64,000 nt of DNA from Chryseomonas sp014190935 (GTDB lineage: Bacteria; Pseudomonadota; Gammaproteobacteria; Pseudomonadales; Pseudomonadaceae): NCBI RefSeq assembly GCF_014190935.1, contig NZ_JACHVV010000006.1, positions 94,753 through 158,752 on the forward strand. The letters are read 5' to 3'. The notes under the pieces are model-generated. The model did no database searches. It was not told where the DNA came from and worked only from the letters and a program-made list of their open reading frames with translations. Made by a program: the position numbers and the translations under genes. Positions 7,523-17,308 of the stretch are shown here, one piece after another (positions within the stretch are counted from its first letter, which is position 1; each line of letters starts with the position of its first letter).

Positions 7523-9457
7523 CTACGCCTTGAATTGCCCCAGGCTGCCGCGCAGCTGAGCGGCCAGTTCCGCCAGGGTACGACTGCTGTCCGCGGTCGC
7601 CGCCACCGACTCGGCTGCACGCAGCGCCTCGCCATGGATGACCTCGACCCGCTGGCGCACCGCTGCGGCGCCCGCCGCCTGACGCTGGGCCGCCTGGGCA
7701 GCCGTGCTCATGCTGGCATGCACCTGATCCACCGCGCGGTGGACATCCTGCTGGATGCGCTTGCTGTCGCGCAGCACGGCCAGCCCGCTGCTGGCCTGCT
7801 GGCGCGCCTCGCCTATGGCAGCGACGGCCTCGCGCGCCCCTTCCTGCAGTCCGGCGATGTGCGTCCGGATGCTGCCGGTGGATTCCTGGGTCTTGCTGGC
7901 CAGCGCCCGCACCTCGTCGGCGACCACCGCGAAGCCACGCCCGCTCTCGCCGGCCCGGGCCGCCTCGATGGCCGCATTGAGCGCCAGCAGATTGGTCTGC
8001 TCGGCGATCCCGCGGATCACGTCCAGCACCACCTCGATCTGCTCGCTTTGCGCGGCCAGCCGTTCGATCACCTGGGCCCCCGATTCGACCTGGGTCACCA
8101 GCCCCTCGATACCCTCGGCCACCTCGGTGGCGATGCGGGCATTGCTTTGGGCAGAGCTGCGGATGGCTTCCACCTGCTGCAGGGCGCCCTGCATGGCCAG
8201 ACTTTCGCCCTCGGCCTCCGCGGCGATGCCGGACAGGGCCTCCAGGCTGCGGGCCACCTCTTCGCGCTGACGCAGCGCGGCCGCTTCGGCGGTGGCGCTG
8301 CTGCCGGCCAGGCCGCGGATTTCCTCGCCGGTGCGGGCAGCGACGCCATGGGCCTCGCCCACCAGCGGCTGCAACTTGGCCAGGAAGCGATCGACCGCCC
8401 CACCCAGCGCCTGGATCTCATCGCCCTGCCCCAGCTGCAGGCGGCGGGTCAGATCGCCCTCCCCGGCCGCCAGATCGTCCAGCGCCCGCTGCAGCACGCC
8501 GATCCGGCGCAGCACCCGTCGCCCCAGCACCAGCGCCACGGCCACGACCATCACCACGCCAACCCCGATCAGCCCCAGGGCGATCTGCCAGCGCAGCGCG
8601 CCCGCCAGGACGGCAACCGTTTCACCGGCATTGCGACTCATGGCCAGGGCGGCCTGACGGGTACCTTCCAGACGTGTCGCCAGGGTCGCGGCACTGCCCT
8701 TGGCGGCGGCCGTCACGCTGCTGGAGACCAGACCGCCGGCGTCATCGATCAGGGTCTTGAAGCCCTGATCCAGGGCTGCGCCGGTACGCTCGATGACCTG
8801 GGTGGAAAAGCCCACCACCACCTTGCCGATTTCCACGCCGTTGGGACTGATGGAGGCATCCACACGATAGACCGAGGGATCCCGGGTCGCGGCATCCAGC
8901 ACCTTGGCCAGGGCGCCCTCGCCCTGCCCCATGGCGAGCAGGCGCGCCACGCGCTCGTCCTGACGATTGAGGTAGCGGGTCAGATTCTGGCCCTGGGCAT
9001 CCTGGAAGACCACGAACAGCACCTCGGGATTGCCCTGCGCCCGGCGCGCCAGGTCGGACAGCGCCGGGACATCGGCATCCCACATCGCCTTGGGCGCCAC
9101 GCCCGCCAGCAACTCGGCCAGATTCTGCGCATTGCTCTTGAGGGTAGCGGTCAGGGTCTCACCCACCTGCTGCCGCTCGCGCGCCAGGCGTTGTGCAAGC
9201 CCCTCGGCCAGCCGCGTGCGGGTCTGCCCGGCCAGCTCGGCAAGACTGCCATCCACCTCGCCCCCGGCCTGGCGCAGGGTATCGGCGAGCTGCTCGGATT
9301 CACCGGACAGGCGCGCGGCCAGACCGGACTGCAACCCCTTCACCGCCTCCTGGGTCAGCCAGAGCGCCAGGCCCACCTGGAGAACGACGGCGAGCAACAG
9401 ACTGATGAATACCGGCAACAACAGGCGGCTGCGCAGCAGCGACAAGAGAAACGACAT
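7523..9457 (-). CDS. Methyl-accepting chemotaxis protein
   Basis: This 644-residue inner-membrane chemoreceptor has TM1 at about residues 3-30, a periplasmic ligand domain at about 31-287 rich in Ala, Leu and Gln, TM2 at about 288-311, a HAMP segment, and a cytoplasmic signalling coiled coil. The conserved hairpin tip EQTNLLALNAAIEAARAGE is near residue 485 and binds CheA/CheW. I see no C-terminal pentapeptide tether for CheR. The ATG at 9457 has GGAGA upstream and is immediately followed by TM1; the longer open frame upstream is not protein-like. The ligand cannot be told from sequence. Confidence 0.92.
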   Translation of the reverse strand: MSFLLSLLRSRLLLPVFISLLLAVVLQVGLALWLTQEAVKGLQSGLAARLSGESEQLADTLRQAGGEVDGSLAELAGQTRTRLAEGLAQRLARERQQVGETLTATLKSNAQNLAELLAGVAPKAMWDADVPALSDLARRAQGNPEVLFVVFQDAQGQNLTRYLNRQDERVARLLAMGQGEGALAKVLDAATRDPSVYRVDASISPNGVEIGKVVVGFSTQVIERTGAALDQGFKTLIDDAGGLVSSSVTAAAKGSAATLATRLEGTRQAALAMSRNAGETVAVLAGALRWQIALGLIGVGVVMVVAVALVLGRRVLRRIGVLQRALDDLAAGEGDLTRRLQLGQGDEIQALGGAVDRFLAKLQPLVGEAHGVAARTGEEIRGLAGSSATAEAAALRQREEVARSLEALSGIAAEAEGESLAMQGALQQVEAIRSSAQSNARIATEVAEGIEGLVTQVESGAQVIERLAAQSEQIEVVLDVIRGIAEQTNLLALNAAIEAARAGESGRGFAVVADEVRALASKTQESTGSIRTHIAGLQEGAREAVAAIGEARQQASSGLAVLRDSKRIQQDVHRAVDQVHASMSTAAQAAQRQAAGAAAVRQRVEVIHGEALRAAESVAATADSSRTLAELAAQLRGSLGQFKA

Positions 9458-9608
9458 GGGGGTCTCCAGCGGCGAGGGACATTTACAGGCTGTCGGCCAA
9501 CTCGGGAAGAGCTGGAGCCTCAGCGATAAATAGTCATAGCAATATGCTGGCCATTTCGGACCAGCGGCCGTCTCCGGCCTACCAGCGTCTCTCGCACCCC
9601 GAAAACAG

Positions 9609-9633
9609 AAAAGCCCCGCAAGGCGGGGCTTTT
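9609..9633. terminator. Terminator after purA
   Basis: AAAAGCCCCGC and GCGGGGCTTTT form an 11-bp hairpin with a 3-nt loop. Read leftwards it ends in T4 about 25 bp after the purA stop; it is symmetric enough to work in both directions. Confidence 0.8.
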
Positions 9634-9655
9634 CTGGCTGCATCCTTTTAGCGCA

Positions 9656-10951
<1,296 letters not shown>

Positions 10952-11029
10952 AACCTTATCCCCTGTCAGGAAGATTTCTGTCGGCCAGGCCGACGATGCT
11001 CACGTTCACCCGGATGCCAGATCCGGTGC

Positions 11030-12217
11030 TTAGGAATTCAAGGGCACCACGATCCAGGCGCCCTGTTGCTCGATCAGGCGACGATCGCAACCCGAGCTGT
11101 GCAGCTGGTCTGCGTCGTCATGAGCGGTGGCCTGGACCACCCGCTCGCCGGCGGCGCGCAATTCGCGCACGGCCTGCCAGAGCACCGGCGCATGACCAGC
11201 CGGCGCCCAGATGCCGCGACGCGGTTCTTCGAGCACGGCGGTGCCCAGCTCGACGAGGGTCTTCAGATCGGTGGAAAAACCGGTGGCGGGACGCGAACGC
11301 CCGAAGTCGGCACCGATGTTGTCATAGCGACCACCCTGGGCGATGGACTGCCCGGTGCCCGGCACGAAGGCGGCGAAGACCACTCCGGTGTGGTAGTGAT
11401 AACCGCGCAACTCGCCCAGGTCGAAATACAGCGGCACGCCCGGGAAGCGTCCCTGGAGCGACTCGGCCAGGGCGATCAGCTCCTCCAGTGCCCGCAGGAC
11501 AGCCGCGGGCGCACCCGCCAGGCGCTGCCGGGCCTGATCGAGCACCGTGGCATCGCCGCTGAGCTCGACCAGCGCCCGCAGCCAGCCGCGCTCGGCGACC
11601 GGCAGCTCGGCCGTCAGCTCGGCGATCTCGTCGACCGCCTTGCGCTGCAGGGCGTCGAACAGCTGCTGCTCGCTGGCGCCGGAGACGCCGGCCGCCTGGC
11701 ATAGCCCGCGATAGATCCCCACGTGCCCCAGATCCATGTGGATATCGGGCACCTGGGCCTGCTCGAGCACATCGAGCATCAAGCTGATGACTTCCAGATC
11801 CCCTTCGCTGCCGGGCACGCCATAGAGCTCGGCGCCGACCTGGATCGGGCTGCGCGATGTGGAAAGAGCACGGGGACGGGTATGCAGCACGCTGCCGGCA
11901 TAGCACAGGCGGCTCGGACCGCTCTGCTTGAGGCTATGGGCTTCCATGCGCGCCACCTGGGGCGTGATGTCGGAGCGGAAGCCCATGAGGCGACCGGAAC
12001 TGGGATCGGTCACCTTGAAGGTGCGCAGCTCCAGTTCCTTGGCCGCGCCGGTGAGCAGCGATTCCAGGAATTCCAGGTGCGGGGTGATGACGAACTCGTA
12101 GCCCCAGCAATGGAACAGTTCCAGCACCCGGCGCCGAGCGCCTTCGATGCGCGCCGCGTCGGGCGGCAGGATTTCCTCGATACCGTCAGGCAGCAGCCAG
12201 CGGTCTACCGTAGCCAT
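11030..12217 (-). CDS. hisZ: ATP phosphoribosyltransferase regulatory subunit HisZ
   Basis: This 395-residue paralogue of histidyl-tRNA synthetase lacks the anticodon-binding domain and acts with short-form HisG in the first step of histidine synthesis. The class II synthetase core is visible in LLPDGIEEILPPDAARIEG, FRSDITPQVARM and RLCYAGSVLHTRP. The ATG at 12217 is preceded by AGAGG and gives the typical MATVDRWLLPDG start; a longer frame from 12238 is less likely. It sits upstream of purA and downstream of the hflC terminator. Confidence 0.95.
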   Translation of the reverse strand: MATVDRWLLPDGIEEILPPDAARIEGARRRVLELFHCWGYEFVITPHLEFLESLLTGAAKELELRTFKVTDPSSGRLMGFRSDITPQVARMEAHSLKQSGPSRLCYAGSVLHTRPRALSTSRSPIQVGAELYGVPGSEGDLEVISLMLDVLEQAQVPDIHMDLGHVGIYRGLCQAAGVSGASEQQLFDALQRKAVDEIAELTAELPVAERGWLRALVELSGDATVLDQARQRLAGAPAAVLRALEELIALAESLQGRFPGVPLYFDLGELRGYHYHTGVVFAAFVPGTGQSIAQGGRYDNIGADFGRSRPATGFSTDLKTLVELGTAVLEEPRRGIWAPAGHAPVLWQAVRELRAAGERVVQATAHDDADQLHSSGCDRRLIEQQGAWIVVPLNS

Positions 12218-12371
12218 TAGGCCTCTTCTCCATGTCATGGATCGGCACGCGGCTGCCGAGGTCGGCGCAGTGGATTCCTGGAGAATCCTGCCGCCGGATC
12301 AAGCCGCTCTGCCGTGGATTGCTACCCGAATCAGCCAGGGCGTCGCCCTTCCACGGGTTTCGTACGGACGC

Positions 12372-12398
12372 AAAAAAGCCGGGGATGGCCCCGGCTGA
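12372..12398 (-). terminator. Terminator after the hfq-hflXKC cluster
   Basis: Read on the minus strand, CAGCCGGGG and CCCCGGCT flank a 4-nt loop and are followed by T6. It lies about 75 bp past the hflC stop and separates hflC from hisZ. Confidence 0.8.
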
Positions 12399-12472
12399 TT
12401 CATGATAACACGAAAAAATCGACGATCGGGGATGAACGACGAGCGAAGCCTAGCCGCCGCTCATCCCGGACC

Positions 12473-13342
12473 TCACTGCCCCGGGCTCTGGAAATACTTG
12501 AAGAAATCGCTCTTCGGATCCAGCACCAGGACATCGCTCTTGCTAGAGAAGCTGGAGCGATAGGCCTGCAGGCTGCGATAGAAGGAGAAGAACGACGGAT
12601 TCTTCGAGTAGGCCTGGGAATACACCTGGGCCGCCTGGGCATCACCCTCACCGCGGGCCTGCTCGGCCTGGCGATAGGCTTCGGCCAGCAGCACGCGGCG
12701 CTGACGATCGGCGTCGGCACGGATGCCCTCGGCCAGTTCGCGACCCTTGGCACGGTGCTCACGGGCTTCCCGCTCGCGTTCGGTACTCATCCGCTCATAG
12801 ACGCTGCGACTGACTTCCTTGGGCAGGTCGATGGCCTTGACGCGCACGTCCAGCACCTCGATACCCAGCTCCTGGTTGGCCATCTTGTTCAGCGCCGCGG
12901 TCAGCGAACCGACCATGGCATCCCGCTCACCGGACACCACCTCGTGCAGGGTGCGACGACCAAACTGGTCACGCAGTCCCGCTTCCAGGCGGCGCAGCAG
13001 GCGTTCGTCGGCGATCTGCTTGAGACCCGAAGTCGCGGTGTAGTAGCGATCGGCGTTGAAGATGCGCCACTTGGCGTAGGCATCCACCATCACCGCTTTC
13101 TTTTCCAGCGTCAGGAAACGCTGCGTCGGGGTATCCAGCGTCTGCAGGCGGGCATCGAACTTGCGCACCCGATTGACGTACGGGATCTTGAAGTGCAGAC
13201 CGGGCTCCAGATTGGGCTCGACCACACGACCGAAGCGCAGCATTACTGCCCGCTCGGTCTCCTTCACCACGAACAGACTGCTCCAGGCGGCAAGGCCCAG
13301 AACGACCACGACGATCAGCGCGGCCAGCGATTTGTTGCTCAT
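12473..13342 (-). CDS. hflC: Protease modulator HflC
   Basis: This 289-residue SPFH/band 7 protein has one N-terminal membrane segment (LAALIVVVVLGLAAWSSLFVV), a periplasmic band 7 domain and an Ala/Glu/Arg-rich coiled coil. HflC forms a large cage with HflK around the FtsH protease and modulates membrane-protein degradation. The start shares one base with the hflK stop (TGATG), consistent with translational coupling. Confidence 0.97.
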   Translation of the reverse strand: MSNKSLAALIVVVVLGLAAWSSLFVVKETERAVMLRFGRVVEPNLEPGLHFKIPYVNRVRKFDARLQTLDTPTQRFLTLEKKAVMVDAYAKWRIFNADRYYTATSGLKQIADERLLRRLEAGLRDQFGRRTLHEVVSGERDAMVGSLTAALNKMANQELGIEVLDVRVKAIDLPKEVSRSVYERMSTEREREAREHRAKGRELAEGIRADADRQRRVLLAEAYRQAEQARGEGDAQAAQVYSQAYSKNPSFFSFYRSLQAYRSSFSSKSDVLVLDPKSDFFKYFQSPGQ

Positions 13343-14529
13343 CAGCGGCTCTCCCTCGTACGCGCCTCGGTGGACTGCGGCAGATTGCGAATGACCGAAG
13401 CGGCCGTATCGCTCGACGCCGCCGGGGCAGCACCGCTGCTGATCGCCGAAGTCGGTGCCGGGGCACGGTTCTGCATCAGCTTGTCGAGCGGCAGATAGAG
13501 CAGATTCTGGCCGGCCTGACCGGTGATCATCACCTTGCTCGCCTGGCCGAGCACTTCCTGCATCGTCTCGATATACAGACGTTCGCGGGTCAGCTGCGGA
13601 TTGGCCGCGTACTGGACCGCCAGCTGGCTGAAGCGCGAGGCATCACCCTGGGCACGTGCCACGACTTCGTCGCGATAGCCGTTGGCTTCCTCGATGATGC
13701 GCTGGGCAGCACCGCGGGCCTCGGGGATCACGCCGTTGGCATAGGCTTCGGCCTGGTTCTTCTCGCGCTGTTCGTCTTCACGGGCGCGGATCACGTCGTC
13801 GAAGGCTTCCTGAACTTCACGCGGCGCCGAAGCGCTCTGGATGTTCACCTGGGTCACGGTGATACCGGTCCCGTAGGTGTCGAGGAAACGCTGCAGACGT
13901 TCGCGGACGTTGGTGGCGACCTGCTCGCGGCCGTCGGTCAGCAACTGGTCCATGGTCGAGGAGCCGGCCACATGGCGCACCGCGCTGTCGGTCGCCTGCT
14001 GCAGGCTGACCTCGGGCTGGTCGACGTTGAGGACGAAGTCCTTGAGGTTGGTGATGCGGTACTGGACGGTCAGCGGCACCTCGACGATGTTTTCGTCCTG
14101 GGTCAGCATGGCGCCCTGCTTGCTGTAGGCCCGCTCACGGGTGACGTTTTCCTGGTACTTGGTCTCGAAGGGCGGGAAGTAGATGTTCAGGCCAGGGCCT
14201 ACCGTCTCATGGTATTTGCCCAGACGCAGCACGACCGCCTGCTCCTGCTCGTCCACGACGTAGACGGCGTTGTACAGCCAGAGAGCACCGACCAGCAGTA
14301 CGCCCAGGAGCAGCAGGCCCTTGCCACCGCCCGAGCCGAAGCTGTCGCCACCGCTGCCGCCGGAGCGCTTCTTGCCGCCGACCAGGCGGTTGATGCGATC
14401 CTGAAACTTACGCAAGGCTTCGTCGAGATCCGGCGGCCCCTTGCGTCCACCATTGCCGCCACCGTTGTTGTTGCGGCCGCCCCAGGGGTCTTGATTGTTC
14501 GAGTTGCCACCGGGCTCGTTCCAAGCCAT
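13342..14529 (-). CDS. hflK: Protease modulator HflK
   Basis: This 395-residue partner of HflC has a Gly/Asn-rich cytoplasmic N-terminus (MAWNEPGGNSNNQDPWGG), a basic segment, a membrane helix (LLLLGVLLVGALWLYNAVYVV), the SPFH domain starting VVDEQEQAVVLRLGKY, and a long coiled coil. The ATG at 14529 gives the family N-terminus; the frame stays open to 14610 without resembling HflK. It lies between hflX and hflC. Confidence 0.97.
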   Translation of the reverse strand: MAWNEPGGNSNNQDPWGGRNNNGGGNGGRKGPPDLDEALRKFQDRINRLVGGKKRSGGSGGDSFGSGGGKGLLLLGVLLVGALWLYNAVYVVDEQEQAVVLRLGKYHETVGPGLNIYFPPFETKYQENVTRERAYSKQGAMLTQDENIVEVPLTVQYRITNLKDFVLNVDQPEVSLQQATDSAVRHVAGSSTMDQLLTDGREQVATNVRERLQRFLDTYGTGITVTQVNIQSASAPREVQEAFDDVIRAREDEQREKNQAEAYANGVIPEARGAAQRIIEEANGYRDEVVARAQGDASRFSQLAVQYAANPQLTRERLYIETMQEVLGQASKVMITGQAGQNLLYLPLDKLMQNRAPAPTSAISSGAAPAASSDTAASVIRNLPQSTEARTRESR

Positions 14530-14627
14530 AGCGCTCTCCCTACTGATAACGCGAAAACGCGCCGAAATGGCGCGCCGACCAATGCTACCGGATGGTCCCT
14601 GCCCGAACAAAAGCGCCGAGCGGGGGT

Positions 14628-15932
14628 TTATTGCAAAACATGTTGCTGGATAAAGACTTCCGGTTCTTCACCGGCCCGGCTGAGCAGTCGATTGAGTTCG
14701 GCGCGGGGTACTCGTACAGACAACAGGATGTTGCCTTCGTCATCATGATCGTCCTGGCGAACCACACCCAGGTCGAACAGCTGAGCGCGCAGTCGGGCAT
14801 GTCGCTGGGGCAGGCGCAGCACCCCGACGAAGAGATCCTCGCCGAGCAATTCGGCGACGGCCTGCCCGACCAGCTCGAGACCGCGACCTTCACGCGCCGA
14901 CACCCAGACCCGGATCGGCCGTCCGGTTTCGTCGTCGCGCTGGATGTGCGGCTCGACCCCGTCGAGCAGATCGAGCTTGTTGTAGATTTCCAGCATCGGC
15001 AGCTCATCGGCGCCGATCTCGTGCAGCACCGCCTCGACCTGCTCGATCTGCAGCTGGCGATCGTCCTCATGGGCATCGATCACGTGCAGCAACAGGTCGG
15101 AGTTGCTGGATTCCTCCAGGGTCGCGCGAAAGGCCTCGACCAGCTTGTGCGGCAGATGGCGGATGAAGCCCACGGTATCGGCCAGCACGATCGGCCCCAG
15201 GTCCGGCAGCTCCAGACGGCGCAGAGTGGGATCGAGGGTGGCGAACAGCAGGTTGGCCGCGTAGACGCCGGATTCGGTGAGACTGTTGAACAGGGTGGAC
15301 TTGCCGGCGTTGGTGTAGCCGACCAGGGACACCGAGGGGATCTCGGCACGGCGGCGCCCGCGACGGGCCTGCTCGCGCTGGCTGCGTACCTTGTCCAGGC
15401 GCTGGCGGATCTGGCGGATGCGGATCCGCAGGAGACGACGGTCGGTTTCCAGCTGAGTCTCACCCGGACCGCGCAGACCGATACCACCCTTCTGACGCTC
15501 GAGGTGAGTCCAGCCGCGTACCAGCCGCGTGCTCATGTGCTCGAGCTGGGCGAGTTCCACCTGCAGCTTGCCCTCGTGGGTACGGGCGCGCTGGGCGAAG
15601 ATATCGAGAATGAGGCCCGTCCGGTCGAGGACGCGGCACTCGAAGGCTTTTTCGAGGTTGCGCTCCTGACTGGGCGTGAGGTCATGGTTGAAGATGACCA
15701 GATCGGCGGCATGGGCGTGCACCTGATCGTGCAGTTCCTCGACCTTGCCGGTACCTATGAGATAACGCGCCGTCGGCTGGCTACGGTTCACCGTGACGAA
15801 AGCCACGGTCTCCGCACCCGCCGATCGCGCGAGTTCGAGGAACTCCTGAGGATCTTCGCGCGCCTCGGGATGCAGGCCTTCCAAATGGACCAGAATGGCC
15901 CGCTCACCACCTTCGTGACGCTCGAAGAACAA
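14628..15932 (-). CDS. hflX: Ribosome-associated GTPase HflX
   Basis: This 434-residue GTPase splits stalled ribosomes after heat stress. An N-terminal HflX domain (LTPSQERNLEKAFECRVLDRTGLILDIF region), a coiled-coil linker with GGIGLRGPGETQLETDRR, and the G domain (P-loop GYTNAGKST, switch II DTVGFI, specificity NKLD) are all present. The start is TTG at 15932, preceded by GAGGAG at a 7-nt spacing, giving the family N-terminus MFFERHEGG. It directly follows hfq. Confidence 0.96.
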   Translation of the reverse strand: MFFERHEGGERAILVHLEGLHPEAREDPQEFLELARSAGAETVAFVTVNRSQPTARYLIGTGKVEELHDQVHAHAADLVIFNHDLTPSQERNLEKAFECRVLDRTGLILDIFAQRARTHEGKLQVELAQLEHMSTRLVRGWTHLERQKGGIGLRGPGETQLETDRRLLRIRIRQIRQRLDKVRSQREQARRGRRRAEIPSVSLVGYTNAGKSTLFNSLTESGVYAANLLFATLDPTLRRLELPDLGPIVLADTVGFIRHLPHKLVEAFRATLEESSNSDLLLHVIDAHEDDRQLQIEQVEAVLHEIGADELPMLEIYNKLDLLDGVEPHIQRDDETGRPIRVWVSAREGRGLELVGQAVAELLGEDLFVGVLRLPQRHARLRAQLFDLGVVRQDDHDDEGNILLSVRVPRAELNRLLSRAGEEPEVFIQQHVLQ

Positions 15933-15952
15933 CAGGGCGCTCCTCTTGTTAT

Positions 15953-16198
15953 TTATTCGCTATCCGACTCGCTCGTCTCGGAGCTCGGCAGACGGACCGG
16001 GCGGCTCGGCACCACGGTGGAGATTGCATGCTTGTAGACCATCTGGCTGACGGTGTTCTTGAGCAGGATCACGAACTGGTCGAAGGACTCGATCTGACCC
16101 TGCAGCTTGATACCGTTGACGAGATAGATGGAAACCGGAACGCGCTCTTTACGCAGGGTGTTCAGGTAAGGGTCTTGTAGCGAATGCCCTTTCGACAT
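15953..16198 (-). CDS. hfq: RNA chaperone Hfq
   Basis: This 81-residue Sm-like protein forms hexamers that pair small RNAs with mRNAs and mediate Crc-type repression in Pseudomonas. The N-terminus (MSKGHSLQDPYLNTLRKERV), Sm1 (FDQFVILLKNT) and Sm2 (MVYKHAISTVVP) are canonical, followed by a short acidic Ser-rich tail. It lies between miaA and hflX in the conserved cluster. Confidence 0.99.
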   Translation of the reverse strand: MSKGHSLQDPYLNTLRKERVPVSIYLVNGIKLQGQIESFDQFVILLKNTVSQMVYKHAISTVVPSRPVRLPSSETSESDSE

Positions 16199-16285
16199 CG
16201 TGTCGCTCTCCTAAGGAAATGAAAATACCGATCTGGCGACATGCCAGTTTCCGCTGCCCACCATGGACACGCGGACAAAAACGAT

Positions 16286-17266
16286 TCAGCTGTGGGGCGA
16301 TATGGTGTCACCGGCCAGGCATTTCAAGATCCGCGGCAGATTGTCACAAGCCAGGCTGTCGAAGGTGTGCGCGGCGGGCCAGCCACGCAACCAGGTCAAC
16401 TGCCGCTTCGCCAATTGCCGCGTCGCCGCAACGCCACGCGCCACCATCTCTTCCCGCGTGCAATCCCCTTCCAGGAACTCCCACACCTGACGATAGCCTA
16501 CGGATCGCATGGACGGCAGACCAGGATGCAGATCGGGACGTTCCCGCAAGGCTGAAACTTCGTCGATGAAGCCCTGTTCCAGCATCAGATCGAAGCGCTC
16601 GGCGATACGTGCATGGAGCACCTCACGCCGACCGGGCGCCAGGATCAATTGGGCCACAGTATAGGGTAATTGCGTCTGGGGCGCGCCGTTCGAATCGGCA
16701 TTGGCGCTCATTTGCAGCGCGCGATGCGCGGTCATCGACTGGCCGCTGACGCGATACACCTCGAGGGCGCGCAGGAGGCGCTGGGGGTCGTTGGGATGGA
16801 TGCGCGCGGCCGACACCGGATCGACCTCGGCCAGTTGCCGATGGATCTCGCCCCAGCCCGCCGTGGCCGCCAGCGCCTCGATCTCGGCCCGCACCCCTGC
16901 ATTGGCACCGGGCATGTCGGCCAGGCCTTCGAGCAGAGCCTTGAAGTAGAGCATGGTGCCACCCACCAGCAGGGGGATGCGCCCGGCCGCGGTGATCTCG
17001 GCCATGGCCGCCAGGGCATCGGCACGAAATTCGGCGGCGGAATAGCTCTCGGCGGGATCGCGGATGTCCACCAGCCGGTGCGGATGGGCGGCCAGCAGCT
17101 CGGCGTCGGGTTTGGCGGTGCCTATGTCCATGCCGCGATAGATGAGCGCCGAATCCACGCTGATCAACTCGACGGGCAGCAGCCGTGCCAGCTCGATGGC
17201 CAGGTCGGTCTTGCCGGAGGCGGTCGGCCCCATGAGGAAGATGGCGGGCGGCAGGGGGGCGGTCAT
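16286..17266 (-). CDS. miaA: tRNA dimethylallyltransferase MiaA
   Basis: This 326-residue enzyme transfers a dimethylallyl group to A37 of tRNAs that read codons starting with U. It has the P-loop GPTASGKTDLA near residue 12, the DSALIYRGMDIGTAKP segment, the substrate loop RIPLLVGGTMLYFKALLEGLA and the C-terminal KRQLTWLRG. It sits between mutL and hfq, as in many gammaproteobacteria. Confidence 0.98.
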   Translation of the reverse strand: MTAPLPPAIFLMGPTASGKTDLAIELARLLPVELISVDSALIYRGMDIGTAKPDAELLAAHPHRLVDIRDPAESYSAAEFRADALAAMAEITAAGRIPLLVGGTMLYFKALLEGLADMPGANAGVRAEIEALAATAGWGEIHRQLAEVDPVSAARIHPNDPQRLLRALEVYRVSGQSMTAHRALQMSANADSNGAPQTQLPYTVAQLILAPGRREVLHARIAERFDLMLEQGFIDEVSALRERPDLHPGLPSMRSVGYRQVWEFLEGDCTREEMVARGVAATRQLAKRQLTWLRGWPAAHTFDSLACDNLPRILKCLAGDTISPHS

Positions 17267-17308
17267 GAGGGATTCTCGAAGGGCGCCGCGCAGGACGCGG
17301 CGGGGCGG

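Noticed and set aside
7394..9529. A long plus-strand frame starting inside the second tRNA-Leu
   Set aside because: It is antisense to the chemoreceptor, has shadow composition and starts within a tRNA.
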